From the NCBI GenBank assembly GCA_028293325.1, contig JAQGPA010000174.1, forward strand, positions 1-53,824: 53,824 nucleotides of DNA. Direction: 5' to 3'. Shown one piece after another: positions 26,626 through 33,829 of this stretch. The stretch is from Pedosphaera sp. GTDB lineage: Bacteria > Verrucomicrobiota > Verrucomicrobiia > Limisphaerales > Pedosphaeraceae. A program made the position numbers and the translations under genes. Under the pieces are notes generated by a model. The model saw nothing but the letters and a program-made list of their open reading frames with translations. It made no database searches and had not been told where the DNA came from. Each line of letters begins with the position of its first letter. The first letter of the stretch is position 1.

Positions 26626-26790
26626 ATGAACGTCGAAAATTTTCGACGCGTTTGGAGTGGAATTGCATTATTACCCCAATCGCAGCATTATTGGCGCGTC
26701 TTTTGCTTCCTTATTGGGTTTGCCAGCGTTGTTTTTATATTTTCAGTAATGCGTTTTTTACAAACAAGGCGGAAACAAAATGCGGGCTGA
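26626..26790 (+). CDS. Possible small membrane protein
   Basis: A 54-codon frame (start ATG at 26626) encodes one clear membrane span (VFCFLIGFASVVFIFSVM) followed by a basic tail RFLQTRRKQ. It ends 8 nt before the start of the next gene, suggesting coupling. It may instead be the surviving C-terminus of a gene whose 5' part was replaced by the transposase fragment. I do not recognise it. Confidence 0.35.
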   Translation: MNVENFRRVWSGIALLPQSQHYWRVFCFLIGFASVVFIFSVMRFLQTRRKQNAG

Positions 26791-26797
26791 TAAACTT

Positions 26798-28036
26798 ATG
26801 AAAATAATAGTTATATGCGGCCAAAAGGTTTGGCCACGATTTGGAAGTTCATCGATTGTTTTGTTTTTTCTCTTCGCGGGGATGGTCAATGCCACTGCGA
26901 CGTCTTCAAATTTGCCTCCGGAGGCAATTGCCCAAATTGAAAAACAGCGGGATGCAATGAAGGCGTTAGATATTTCATATGTGCAAACGGTAATGATTGG
27001 CGATAAGAAGTATTTGTCGAAAAACAGTGCCATTTTTGATGGAAATCTTTTTATGGTTACCAATGGCGTGACAGAATTCTCATTCGATGGGGAGAATGGA
27101 TGGGTTGGCCATGCCCAGTCGCCCAAGAACAAGCTAAAACGCCTTACGAAAATTTCACTGCATTCTTCCGATCCAGCGCTAACATACCCTTACTGGAACC
27201 TTGCATATTTCGACGCTGCTGGCATTTACGCGCCAGTTTTCATGAGTGAAGTGGCTGAATTTGCCTCCCTCGAACCGCTTGCATTGCGTTATCTGGACGA
27301 AAGCGATCCGACCAGCGTTGAAAAAGAGGGCGAGAATCTTCGGGTGACCTTTTATGTGGCTGATCGCTATTTGGTTAATGCCAGCAAAGTCGATGAAGAG
27401 TATATCCGCAAGCAGATCTTTAACGGCGTTAACCCTGATCAATTTGCAAAAAGAGAATTTGCAGGATTCAAGCGCATGCGGGCCATGGTCCCAAAACGAA
27501 AAGTTTCAATGCTGCTCGATTCAACGCGTGGGTTCTCAGTTACTGAACGCGAGGATTGGACGGCTGCAGGACAAAGGATTTGCAAGGTCAAAACCGAAAA
27601 TTGGAAATTGTACGAAAGTGCGGGCGTTTGGTTGCCGGGTCGATGTGTTATTGAATTCTTTACAACACCAACCTCTTTCGCAGAGTTTGCGGACAAGCCA
27701 CTGCAGACGACCACGCTCGAGCTAGACTCAGCCGAATTCGGAAGGAGAAATGCTGAATTTGTCCTTGGCAACACGTCTGCTTACAAGGCGGGGGGAACCG
27801 AGGTCATTGACCGGGGGCGCCCGGAGACAGTCGCCAGCGGCTATACCGCGTTAACCATGCAGACTGTATCTGCCGACGGATCAAAATTGCGCGTAAGCGC
27901 TTTGTCTGCCGCAGACAACATGGCGCAAGTTCGGCGCAGGCGTATTCTGGTAATCAGTGCGTTGCTTGCTTCTCTTGTGATCCTTCCAGCCGTTTTCATT
28001 TTCCGTATTAAACGTAAACGGGTCAGTCCCGCATAA
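26798..28036 (+). CDS. Membrane-anchored exported protein of unknown function
   Basis: The 412-aa product has an N-terminal export signal (VWPRFGSSSIVLFFLFAGMVNA, about 10-32), an extracytoplasmic domain of about 340 residues rich in beta-strand, and a C-terminal membrane span (about 380-400, ILVISALLASLVILPAVFIF) with a basic cytoplasmic tail (RIKRKRV). This tail-anchored architecture and the SYVQTVMIGDKKYLSKNSA opening recall verrucomicrobial outer-surface lipoprotein-carrier-like proteins, but I cannot name a family. The gene lies between two broken REP-associated transposases and after the small membrane ORF. Its AT-rich composition matches the SIR2-like gene rather than the flanking chromosome. 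An in-frame ATG at 26780 is an alternative start. Confidence 0.55.
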   Translation: MKIIVICGQKVWPRFGSSSIVLFFLFAGMVNATATSSNLPPEAIAQIEKQRDAMKALDISYVQTVMIGDKKYLSKNSAIFDGNLFMVTNGVTEFSFDGENGWVGHAQSPKNKLKRLTKISLHSSDPALTYPYWNLAYFDAAGIYAPVFMSEVAEFASLEPLALRYLDESDPTSVEKEGENLRVTFYVADRYLVNASKVDEEYIRKQIFNGVNPDQFAKREFAGFKRMRAMVPKRKVSMLLDSTRGFSVTEREDWTAAGQRICKVKTENWKLYESAGVWLPGRCVIEFFTTPTSFAEFADKPLQTTTLELDSAEFGRRNAEFVLGNTSAYKAGGTEVIDRGRPETVASGYTALTMQTVSADGSKLRVSALSAADNMAQVRRRRILVISALLASLVILPAVFIFRIKRKRVSPA

Positions 28037-28093
28037 CCGCATATTTTATTGACGGCCTGCGTGAAACCAGTGCCTATTCGGTGGCAGGGCCAG

Positions 28094-28444
28094 CAAGTTG
28101 CGGGTGGAATATCCCGGGGCGGTGTATCACGTCATGAATCGGGGCGACCGGCGCGAACCCATCTTCTGCACGGACACAAGGATCGACTCCTGTTGCTTGA
28201 CACGCTTGGGGAAGTCTGCCGCAAGACCGGCTGGCAGGTGCACGCCCTGTGCCTGATGCCCCATCATTTTCATCTGGTCGTGGAGACGCCGGGTGCCAAT
28301 CGGGTCGCGGGCATGAAATGGTTCCTGGGAACCTAGACCGGTCGTTTCAACCGCAAACATAAATTATTCGGCCACCGCTTCAGCGGGCGTTACCAGGCGC
28401 TGATCGTGGACGGCAGCGGAACGGGTTATCTGCGGACGGTTACT
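28094..28444 (+). pseudogene. Broken REP-associated tyrosine transposase (TnpA_REP/Y1)
   Basis: Reading through one frameshift (about 28175) and one stop (28334-28336) restores RVEYPGAVYHVMNRGDRREP, KDRLLLLDTLGEVCRKTGW, the HUH-type LMPHHFHLVVETP motif, and NRKHKLFGHRFSGRYQALIVDGSG. The C-terminal part is missing where the sequence runs into comM copy C. It is a different copy from that at 26408, not its missing half, because both contain the N-terminus. Confidence 0.82.
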
Positions 28445-28500
28445 GAGCGTTTAGTTGGGAAGATCCAATTGCTCCACCAAATCCAGGGCCACCGGAGAAT

Positions 28501-28640
28501 AATACCCGCTCCCGCCACGCTCCAGTCTTGCAGTTCTGGCCCCGCTCGACGATAACTGGGGCACCATGTTAGCCAAGGTCTGTTCCGCCGCCGTGAACGG
28601 CATTGAAGCTTATCCGATTGAAGTCGAGGTCAACGCCGGT
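28501..28640 (+). repeat. comM 5'-fragment repeat, copy C
   Basis: Contains the leader and the ATG at 28566 with 25 comM codons, near-identical to copies D and E (about three differences in 115 bp), then breaks after ...VNAG at GGTTACCACTTGA. The frame runs 13 more codons into foreign sequence, stopping at 28682. Copies C and E share about 65 bp before the ATG. Confidence 0.88.
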
Positions 28641-28642
28641 TA

Positions 28643-28768
28643 CCACTTGACAAGCTTCTGTTGCAAAAACCGTTGGAAATAGGACTCACTCAACAAGTTA
28701 TCAGCGCAAGCTTGGGGGCTAGCGCTAAAACAATCAAACTGGGAGCATTGCTGGATAAACCTAAATAG
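28643..28768 (+). pseudogene. Possible C-terminal gene fragment after copy C
   Basis: A 41-codon open frame starts at the copy C junction and reads ...QKPLEIGLTQQVISASL..., ending in KPK-stop. It has coding-like composition and no start of its own. I do not recognise it; it could be the tail of a gene whose body was lost when the module formed. Confidence 0.3.
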
Positions 28769-28792
28769 AAGCTTCCGGCTGCGCACCAGGGC

Positions 28793-29149
28793 TTACTTCA
28801 ACCAAATCTTATTAAGTATCCGTCCACTCTTAACATCAGCATCGACATGCCAACCGTTAAAATTTACAATTCGTACAAACCCATCGCCTATAAGAGAAAT
28901 ATTAACGTAACAGTCAGATTTGTGTGAGGAGGTTTCGGGAATACGTTCTATCCGCCAAAGCATTTCTCCAGCATCAGATATTCCAAAAACATTTTCCGTC
29001 ATGACTTTATCTCGTGGCACTTTGAGGACGACGACAATCATGCCTTCAAATTCAGCAGAGTCCTTGATCCCATACTCAAAGTCTCGTGTTTGTCCGTCGG
29101 GCGTTGTCAGCGTTTTGTCTTGAATAGAGAACTTCATTGTCCGTTTCAT
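28793..29149 (-). CDS. 118-aa protein of unknown function
   Basis: The compact protein reads as alternating beta-strands: FEYGIKDSAEFEGMIVVVLK, ENVFGISDAGEMLWRIERIP, a CYVNISLIGDGFVRIVNFNGW strand pair and a final ILNKIW. It has no signal peptide and no membrane span. The pattern '...NVFGISDAGEMLWRIE...' followed by '..WHVDADVKSGRIL' is that of small single-domain orphans often found near mobile DNA, including immunity-like proteins, but I cannot assign it. It is the only gene between comM copies C and D and faces the opposite way from them. Confidence 0.55.
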   Translation of the reverse strand: MKRTMKFSIQDKTLTTPDGQTRDFEYGIKDSAEFEGMIVVVLKVPRDKVMTENVFGISDAGEMLWRIERIPETSSHKSDCYVNISLIGDGFVRIVNFNGWHVDADVKSGRILNKIWLK

Positions 29150-29382
29150 AGATTAATGGAACGTGGATTAGCCATAATTGCTTGCTCCATCTCATCAATT
29201 CTACCTTTCTGTAGACCCTCACCCGCTGGGTGTCACGCGAAATTTCCTTCAGTCACTAAAATCCCGGCCAGTACGGCGGTTTTGCAGCGCCACTTCGCCG
29301 GAGGTGTTGCAGGAGTAGCTGACGGCGGTAAACCGCTCCGAGGTCTGCTTTCCGGTTGATTCGTTGGCGTTCCGCTAAAACC

Positions 29383-29523
29383 CGTCTTGCAGTTCCGGCC
29401 CCGCTCGACGATAACTGGGGCACCATGTTAGCCAAGGTCTGTTCTGCCGCTGTGAACGGCATTGAAGCTTATCCGATTGAAGTCGAGGTCAACGCCGGTT
29501 GGGGTGATACGAAAATTGTAATG
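29383..29523 (+). repeat. comM 5'-fragment repeat, copy D
   Basis: Leader from GTCTTGCAG, ATG at 29425, and 33 comM codons ending at DTKIVMV. The frame then continues 13 codons and stops at 29565, giving a 46-aa hybrid. Its last matching bases (AAAATTGTAAT) are the same as in copy A and differ from copy E. The AIPR gene starts 93 bp further on. Confidence 0.88.
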
Positions 29524-29615
29524 GTTGTCAATACCCCGTGGCATTTTCGACCGTTTGCCCATTGACTTTGAACCGTTTCAACTCATGATGCCCACGTATT
29601 TCCCTATTAAAGCCT

Positions 29616-31349
29616 ATGTCAACAGATTCTGTTGTTCTTAATGAGATTTTGGCGCAAGCGAAAGCAAAGGAAGACCCTTCCGTATCCGAGAGCGAGTATT
29701 TTGAGTTTTTCTCTGCGAAACAGATACTGCGGGACTATTCGTTAGACCCCGAAGAAATTAAAAGTGGCATTGTCGGGCAAGAATCAATCGGCGGCAGCGG
29801 TTCTGATGGTGGCATTGATTCGATTTATCTTCTGGTCAACGGCAAGCTCATTCGGGACATTGAACAGGCCAAAGAGCTTGCAAACCTTAAGCAAAACATC
29901 CAATTCGACATGGTAATTATCCAGTCGAAGAAGGAAAAAGGGTTCGGACTAACGGCGTTAAACAGGCTCAGCAACACGAGCGAGAGCATCTTCCAAATTG
30001 ACAAGCAGCCGAAAGATTTTTCCGAAAAGTATAACGAACCACTTTTGGACGCTATTGAATGCTTTCGTGAGGCTCATCGAGCTTTGATAACAAAGCAGCC
30101 CGTCATAAATGTTCATTTTTACTATGCTTCGCTTGGGGACAGCAGCAACGTTGACGTAACTATCAAGGCAAAAGCCCTCGAATTAGAGGCTAAAATTCCG
30201 AAGATTTTGGCGACAATTGGAACTTGCCAATTTGCTTTCGAAGGTGCTCGGGACATGATTTCCCTGTATCGAAGGCAGAGAAAGACCCAATTCTCGCTAA
30301 AGTGTCTCAATAGCATTTCAGATGGCAAGGGCGGCCACGTTGCGCTTGTCGAAATAGGCGACTACTACCATCTGATAGTGGAAAATGGGGCTTTGAGGGA
30401 GTATCTATTTGAAAGCAATGTTCGCGACTATGAGGGAGACGTGGACGTAAACAAGCATATCCGTGAGACCCTTGAAAAGCCACACGACACAGCGGGGTTT
30501 TGGTGGCTCAACAACGGGATAACAATCGTTGCTGAATCGGTTTACGGCCACTCTCAAGAGTTAGCCTTTGACGACCCACGTATCGTGAATGGACTGCAAA
30601 CCTCTCAGGAAATCTTCCGTCATTTTCGGCAGCAACCGCTTTTGGTAAACCCTGACAAGCGACACGCGGTAATCAGAATCATTCAGTCTCCCGATGACCA
30701 ACTTCAAGACAGGATAATTAAGGCAACCAACAGCCAAACCAAAATTCCTGCTCAATTTCTTAGGGCATCTGATGACATTCAGAGAGACATTGAACAGGTA
30801 TTCAAGTCGCGGGGGTTGCATTACGACCGGAGGAAAAACTCTTGGCGGAATATAGGAAGGAACGTGGCAACCATCGTTGGAATGACCGAACTCGCGCAAA
30901 GTATTGCTGCGGTTGTGTTGATGGAACCAGACCATGCACGAGCACGGCCCTCCCGCTATTTCAAAGACGAGCATTACAATAGGGTGTTTTCAGGAATTGA
31001 ACTGAATACGTATGTCACGTGTGCTTTGTTGAGAAAGCGAGCAGAGGCGTTTTTGTTGGTTGCGGAAAAGAACAAAAAAGACCGAAACAATTTGCTTTTT
31101 TACATCCTCGCGACCATGGGGAAAATGATTCGCTCCAAAGCGTTAGGGAAGTTGGTCACATTGGCGTCAGTGGACGTTTCAGGATTGCCAGAGTCAGTGT
31201 TTTCGGACGCGCTATCTATTGTAAGACCAATTTACGAAAGACATGGTGCGACAGATACGGCTGCAAAAGGAACCGCGATGGTGGCAGACCTCAAGACGGC
31301 TTTGAAAGCCAATCCTTTCCGCAAGAAAAAGTTGAAAAAGACCCAGTAA
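29616..31349 (+). CDS. AIPR-family abortive-infection protein with nuclease-like N-terminus
   Basis: The 577-aa product contains the AIPR (abortive phage infection) core: FWWLNNGITIVAESV (about 294-308), RIVNGLQTSQEIF (about 322-334) and the following IIKATNSQTKIPA segment. The N-terminal 150 residues look like a PD-(D/E)XK nuclease: GGSGSDGGIDSIYLL with D68, then MVIIQSKKEKG giving Q103-x-K105. AIPR proteins occur in defence islands and with restriction-modification genes; the combination suggests a DNA- or RNA-cleaving abortive-infection effector. Low GC relative to the chromosomal genes supports transfer. A small acidic gene follows within 40 bp. The family call is firm; nuclease activity is inference. 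Confidence 0.85.
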   Translation: MSTDSVVLNEILAQAKAKEDPSVSESEYFEFFSAKQILRDYSLDPEEIKSGIVGQESIGGSGSDGGIDSIYLLVNGKLIRDIEQAKELANLKQNIQFDMVIIQSKKEKGFGLTALNRLSNTSESIFQIDKQPKDFSEKYNEPLLDAIECFREAHRALITKQPVINVHFYYASLGDSSNVDVTIKAKALELEAKIPKILATIGTCQFAFEGARDMISLYRRQRKTQFSLKCLNSISDGKGGHVALVEIGDYYHLIVENGALREYLFESNVRDYEGDVDVNKHIRETLEKPHDTAGFWWLNNGITIVAESVYGHSQELAFDDPRIVNGLQTSQEIFRHFRQQPLLVNPDKRHAVIRIIQSPDDQLQDRIIKATNSQTKIPAQFLRASDDIQRDIEQVFKSRGLHYDRRKNSWRNIGRNVATIVGMTELAQSIAAVVLMEPDHARARPSRYFKDEHYNRVFSGIELNTYVTCALLRKRAEAFLLVAEKNKKDRNNLLFYILATMGKMIRSKALGKLVTLASVDVSGLPESVFSDALSIVRPIYERHGATDTAAKGTAMVADLKTALKANPFRKKKLKKTQ

Positions 31350-31385
31350 CAAAAAAGAAGGCGTTTGGCACATCAAATCCAGTGC

Positions 31386-31757
31386 ATGAAAGTAAAAACC
31401 TCTCAAGAGACTGTTGAGAAATTGATTGACCTTCTGGAACGGTTTGACGCCTCTACGGAGCAGTTCCTTGATAATCTGCCAACTCCAGAAAAGTATGCGA
31501 TTTTAGCAATGGCGTTGACAGTGCGGCTCCATTTTGAGGATTTTGAAACCGCTAACGATGAATTAATACAGAAAGTCTCAGCGCACGATTTGACAAAGAA
31601 CCTTATCGATTTTCAACATTTGGACTCTGCTTTGAAGGACGCCTTGGAATTCATGCGTAAACAGCCAGACTACTTTGAAATGGTCGGGACAAATGGCAAA
31701 GACGAAGACTATGGGGATGATGAGGATGATGAGGATGATAAGGAAAACAAAGCCTGA
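31386..31757 (+). CDS. Small acidic protein downstream of the AIPR gene
   Basis: The 123-aa product is helical, with a strongly acidic C-terminal tail (about 108-121: KDEDYGDDEDDEDDKEN). It starts 36 bp after the AIPR stop on the same strand and shares its composition, so the two are probably co-transcribed. Polyacidic tails are common in DNA mimics and in antitoxins that mask basic toxins; the AIPR C-terminus is very basic (RKKKLKKTQ), so direct binding is conceivable. No family is recognised. The low-complexity tail could also have no special role. Confidence 0.6.
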   Translation: MKVKTSQETVEKLIDLLERFDASTEQFLDNLPTPEKYAILAMALTVRLHFEDFETANDELIQKVSAHDLTKNLIDFQHLDSALKDALEFMRKQPDYFEMVGTNGKDEDYGDDEDDEDDKENKA

Positions 31758-31921
31758 AACACGAACGGCGTGTGTGCAAATAGAGGGGTTATTTAACTTT
31801 CCAACACTCTCTTTACTGCCGTGGCTGTCCACTTGCCCCCTCGCGGGGTTTCCTCGCCCCGCTTGTTCATGCAATCCGCAATCTGCGCCAGAGTCTTGAC
31901 CCCTGCCCCTTGAATCTTTTG

Positions 31922-32340
31922 AATACCCGTCCCCGCCGCTGTCCAGTCTTGCAGTTCCGGCCCCGCTCGACGATAACTGGGGCACCATGTTAGCCAAGGT
32001 CTGTTCTGCCGCCGTGAACGGCATTGAAGCTTATCCGATTGAAGTCGAGGTCAACGCCGGTTGGGGTGATACGAAAATCGTCATCGTCGGCCTGCCCGAT
32101 GCCGCCGTGCGCGAATCCCAGGACCGGGTCACCACCGCGCTCATGAATTCCGCCTTCAAGTTTCCGATGGGCCGCACCACCATCAATCTCGCGCCCGCCG
32201 ACGTCAAAAAGGAGGGTCCCAGCTTCGATCTCCCCATTGCCATCGGCATGCTGGCCGCCAGTGAACAAATCGAAACGGACCAACTCGAGAATTTTGTCAT
32301 GGTGGGTGAACTGGCCCTGAATGGAGCGGTTGGGCCTGTT
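31922..32340 (+). pseudogene. comM: comM/yifB 5' fragment, copy E (longest)
   Basis: From the ATG at 31987 about 118 codons match the N-terminal domain of ComM/YifB Mg-chelatase-like AAA+ proteins: GIEAYPIEVEVNAGWGDTKIVIVGLPDAAVRESQDRV, TTINLAPADVKKEGPSFDLPIAIGMLAA and FVMVGELALNGAV. ComM is normally about 500 aa with Walker motifs later; here similarity stops at 32340 and foreign sequence begins, so no ATPase domain remains. ComM is a branch-migration helicase that helps integrate transforming DNA in naturally competent bacteria. No remaining 3' part is present anywhere in the window. Confidence 0.88.
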
Positions 32341-32635
32341 GGGAATTTACCACCGCACCATTCGCCATCCTAGACCCAAGAGTTCGCTGCGTTTCAGGAG
32401 TTTGCGGAATTATCCAGCCAACCCAAATACACTTGGCGAGCACCTGAGGAAAAAACGGATCGATATGCATCTCTCCATGACGCAGCTTGCTAAGCTGCTG
32501 GGGAATAGAGTTGGCGACACCGCTATTGAAAAATGGGAGAAAAATCAAAACCGTCCCACTCAGCACCATCGATTGCTGATTGTAGAGTTCTTGGGATTCG
32601 ACCCTGAAACCACCAGTTCAACAGGCGGTTTCTAA
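32321..32635 (+). CDS. XRE-type helix-turn-helix protein (possibly truncated)
   Basis: A 104-codon frame whose residues about 36-100 form a Cro/C1-type HTH: TLGEHLRKKRIDMHLSMTQL, AKLLG, AIEKWEKNQNRPT and VEFLGFDP. Short orphan regulators of this type are common near mobile DNA. The nominal ATG lies inside comM copy E, so the native 5' end may be lost and replaced by comM sequence. The unit is flanked by 17-bp direct repeats (32337-32353 and 32645-32661). Confidence 0.65.
   Translation: MERLGLLGIYHRTIRHPRPKSSLRFRSLRNYPANPNTLGEHLRKKRIDMHLSMTQLAKLLGNRVGDTAIEKWEKNQNRPTQHHRLLIVEFLGFDPETTSSTGGF
32337..32353. repeat. Left 17-bp direct repeat flanking the XRE unit
   Basis: TGTTGGGAATTTACCAC, at the comM copy E breakpoint. 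It matches 32645-32661 with one mismatch. The last part (TTACCAC) also appears at the copy C breakpoint, 28640-28646. Confidence 0.7.
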
Positions 32636-32644
32636 GAATTTGCT

Positions 32645-32661
32645 TGTTGAGAATTTACCAC
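32645..32661. repeat. Right 17-bp direct repeat flanking the XRE unit
   Basis: TGTTGAGAATTTACCAC, 308 bp from its partner. It is followed by TTGA, then the tRNA-Gly fragment. TTACCACTTGA is shared with the junction at 28640-28650, linking the two sites. Confidence 0.7.
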
Positions 32662-32668
32662 TTGATAC

Positions 32669-32696
32669 GCGGGTTCGATTCCCGCCGCCCGCTCCA
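32669..32696 (+). tRNA. 3'-end fragment of a tRNA-Gly gene (candidate attachment site)
   Basis: T-arm stem GCGGG, loop TTCGATT, stem CCCGC, then the acceptor strand CGCCCGC, discriminator T and CCA. This is the 3' end expected of bacterial tRNA-Gly. The 5' acceptor GCGGGCG, D-arm and anticodon arm are absent upstream, so it is not a working tRNA. tRNA 3' ends are the usual att cores left by site-specific integration. Confidence 0.75.
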
Positions 32697-33024
32697 CTCT
32701 TTATTTCCCCTTTGTTTTCAATGATTCCAGCACATATCGGAACAAAATATATATCCCGTATAACACTTTGGTATAACACATTCATCTATGTTCAGCCTTG
32801 TGTGTAGTTGTCCAAGAGTATTTGCAACCCATGGCGCGGACGTGAATTGAATCACATACCAGCAGAGGGAAAAATCTTTGTCAGGGTGCAAATACGCAGT
32901 CATTTACGGCCAAATCCGATAAATTCCCATCAGGACATCCCCTTCATGCCTGAGAACTGTCAGCCTAAAGTGCCTTCCGCCTCCCATTTCCGACAACCTG
33001 TCTCACCAGGAACTCACCGAATTC
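32697..33024. other. Noncoding stretch after the tRNA fragment
   Basis: No gene seen. It contains a 9-bp direct repeat GTATAACAC at 32758-32766 and 32771-32779 (13-bp period), in an AT-rich context upstream of the excisionase-like gene on the opposite strand. Confidence 0.4.
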
Positions 33025-33345
33025 TCAACGCCAAGCACGTCGATCAATACGATGCCGCTCATCCAACCGCTTCTGAACATCACTGAGGCGGAATCGAATA
33101 CATTTGCCAATTCTCCAGTATGGCAAATATCCCTTGTCCATCCAGGTGTTAATTGTGCGTATCGAGGCGTGAAAAGGTTCGGCCACCTGCTTTTTGGTCA
33201 GTATGGGATCAATCGTGTGTGCGGCTAACTTCTGCTCTTGGACTGAGGCAATTTTCTGTAATCGGTCGGTGATGACCTGCAAAATTGTGGAGGTCAAACC
33301 AGCAACGGCATCGGATAATCGTTTGATTTCTTCAGATTGGTTCAT
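33025..33345 (-). CDS. Excisionase-like helix-turn-helix protein
   Basis: The 106-aa protein has an N-terminal helix-rich part (about 1-45) and then a MerR/Xis-like winged HTH of the HTH_17 type: ILTKKQVAEPFHASIRTINT, WMDKGYLPYWRIGKCIRF, RLSDVQKRL. This fold is used by recombination directionality factors of integrative elements and by small regulators. Position 330 bp from a tRNA-Gly 3' fragment supports the excisionase reading, but no integrase gene is in the window. The ATG at 33345 gives a complete protein. Confidence 0.72.
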   Translation of the reverse strand: MNQSEEIKRLSDAVAGLTSTILQVITDRLQKIASVQEQKLAAHTIDPILTKKQVAEPFHASIRTINTWMDKGYLPYWRIGKCIRFRLSDVQKRLDERHRIDRRAWR

Positions 33346-33829
33346 ACGTCCAAGAAAGCAATGGCTTGTTTGCTTGCGTTCACGTCGGCTACTAATCCAA
33401 AGCGTAATGAGGAAGCCTTCAACATCAAAGCTCGAATGTTAAACTGCGATGGAATTCAGAGGTGCTTCTTCAAGCCATTTCCCTTTACAGGGTCGTGGCT
33501 TGGCGGCTCTTGCTATGACAGCCATTGTCCATTTAATTCTCCTGCCAATGAAGTGTCTCGAATACGCGGGACTTCCCAAGGCCGGGCAGCTTTTGGAGCA
33601 TTTTTGCCGGACAAAATAAATTCTCATCCCTTTCTACCTCCAGCCCAACAAGACACGAAGCTCTGCGCACAATTCATAGAGGGAAGACCCTGTAATTGTA
33701 ACGAGGCCAAGGTGAGCGCGGGACAGGCAATAGATTAAAGCTCTCAGCATGCCACACAACGGTCGCCCGAACGTTGCGCACGCTATTGGTTGCCTGTTCA
33801 AAAATAAGTCCTGCGGCATTCGCTTCAAA
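33346..33829. other. Noncoding stretch between the HTH gene and the giant-protein gene
   Basis: I see no convincing gene or RNA. A short plus-strand frame reading ...EYAGLPKAGQLLEHFC... (33548-33619) might be a gene tail but is too short to judge. Confidence 0.3.

Noticed and set aside
31987..32373. Short open frame beginning like ComM, as a functional gene
   Set aside because: Only about 118 of roughly 500 codons are present; the AAA+ Walker motifs are missing and foreign sequence follows.
32640..32696. Complete tRNA gene
   Set aside because: Only the T-arm and 3' acceptor strand are present; the matching 5' acceptor GCGGGCG, D-arm and anticodon arm are absent.
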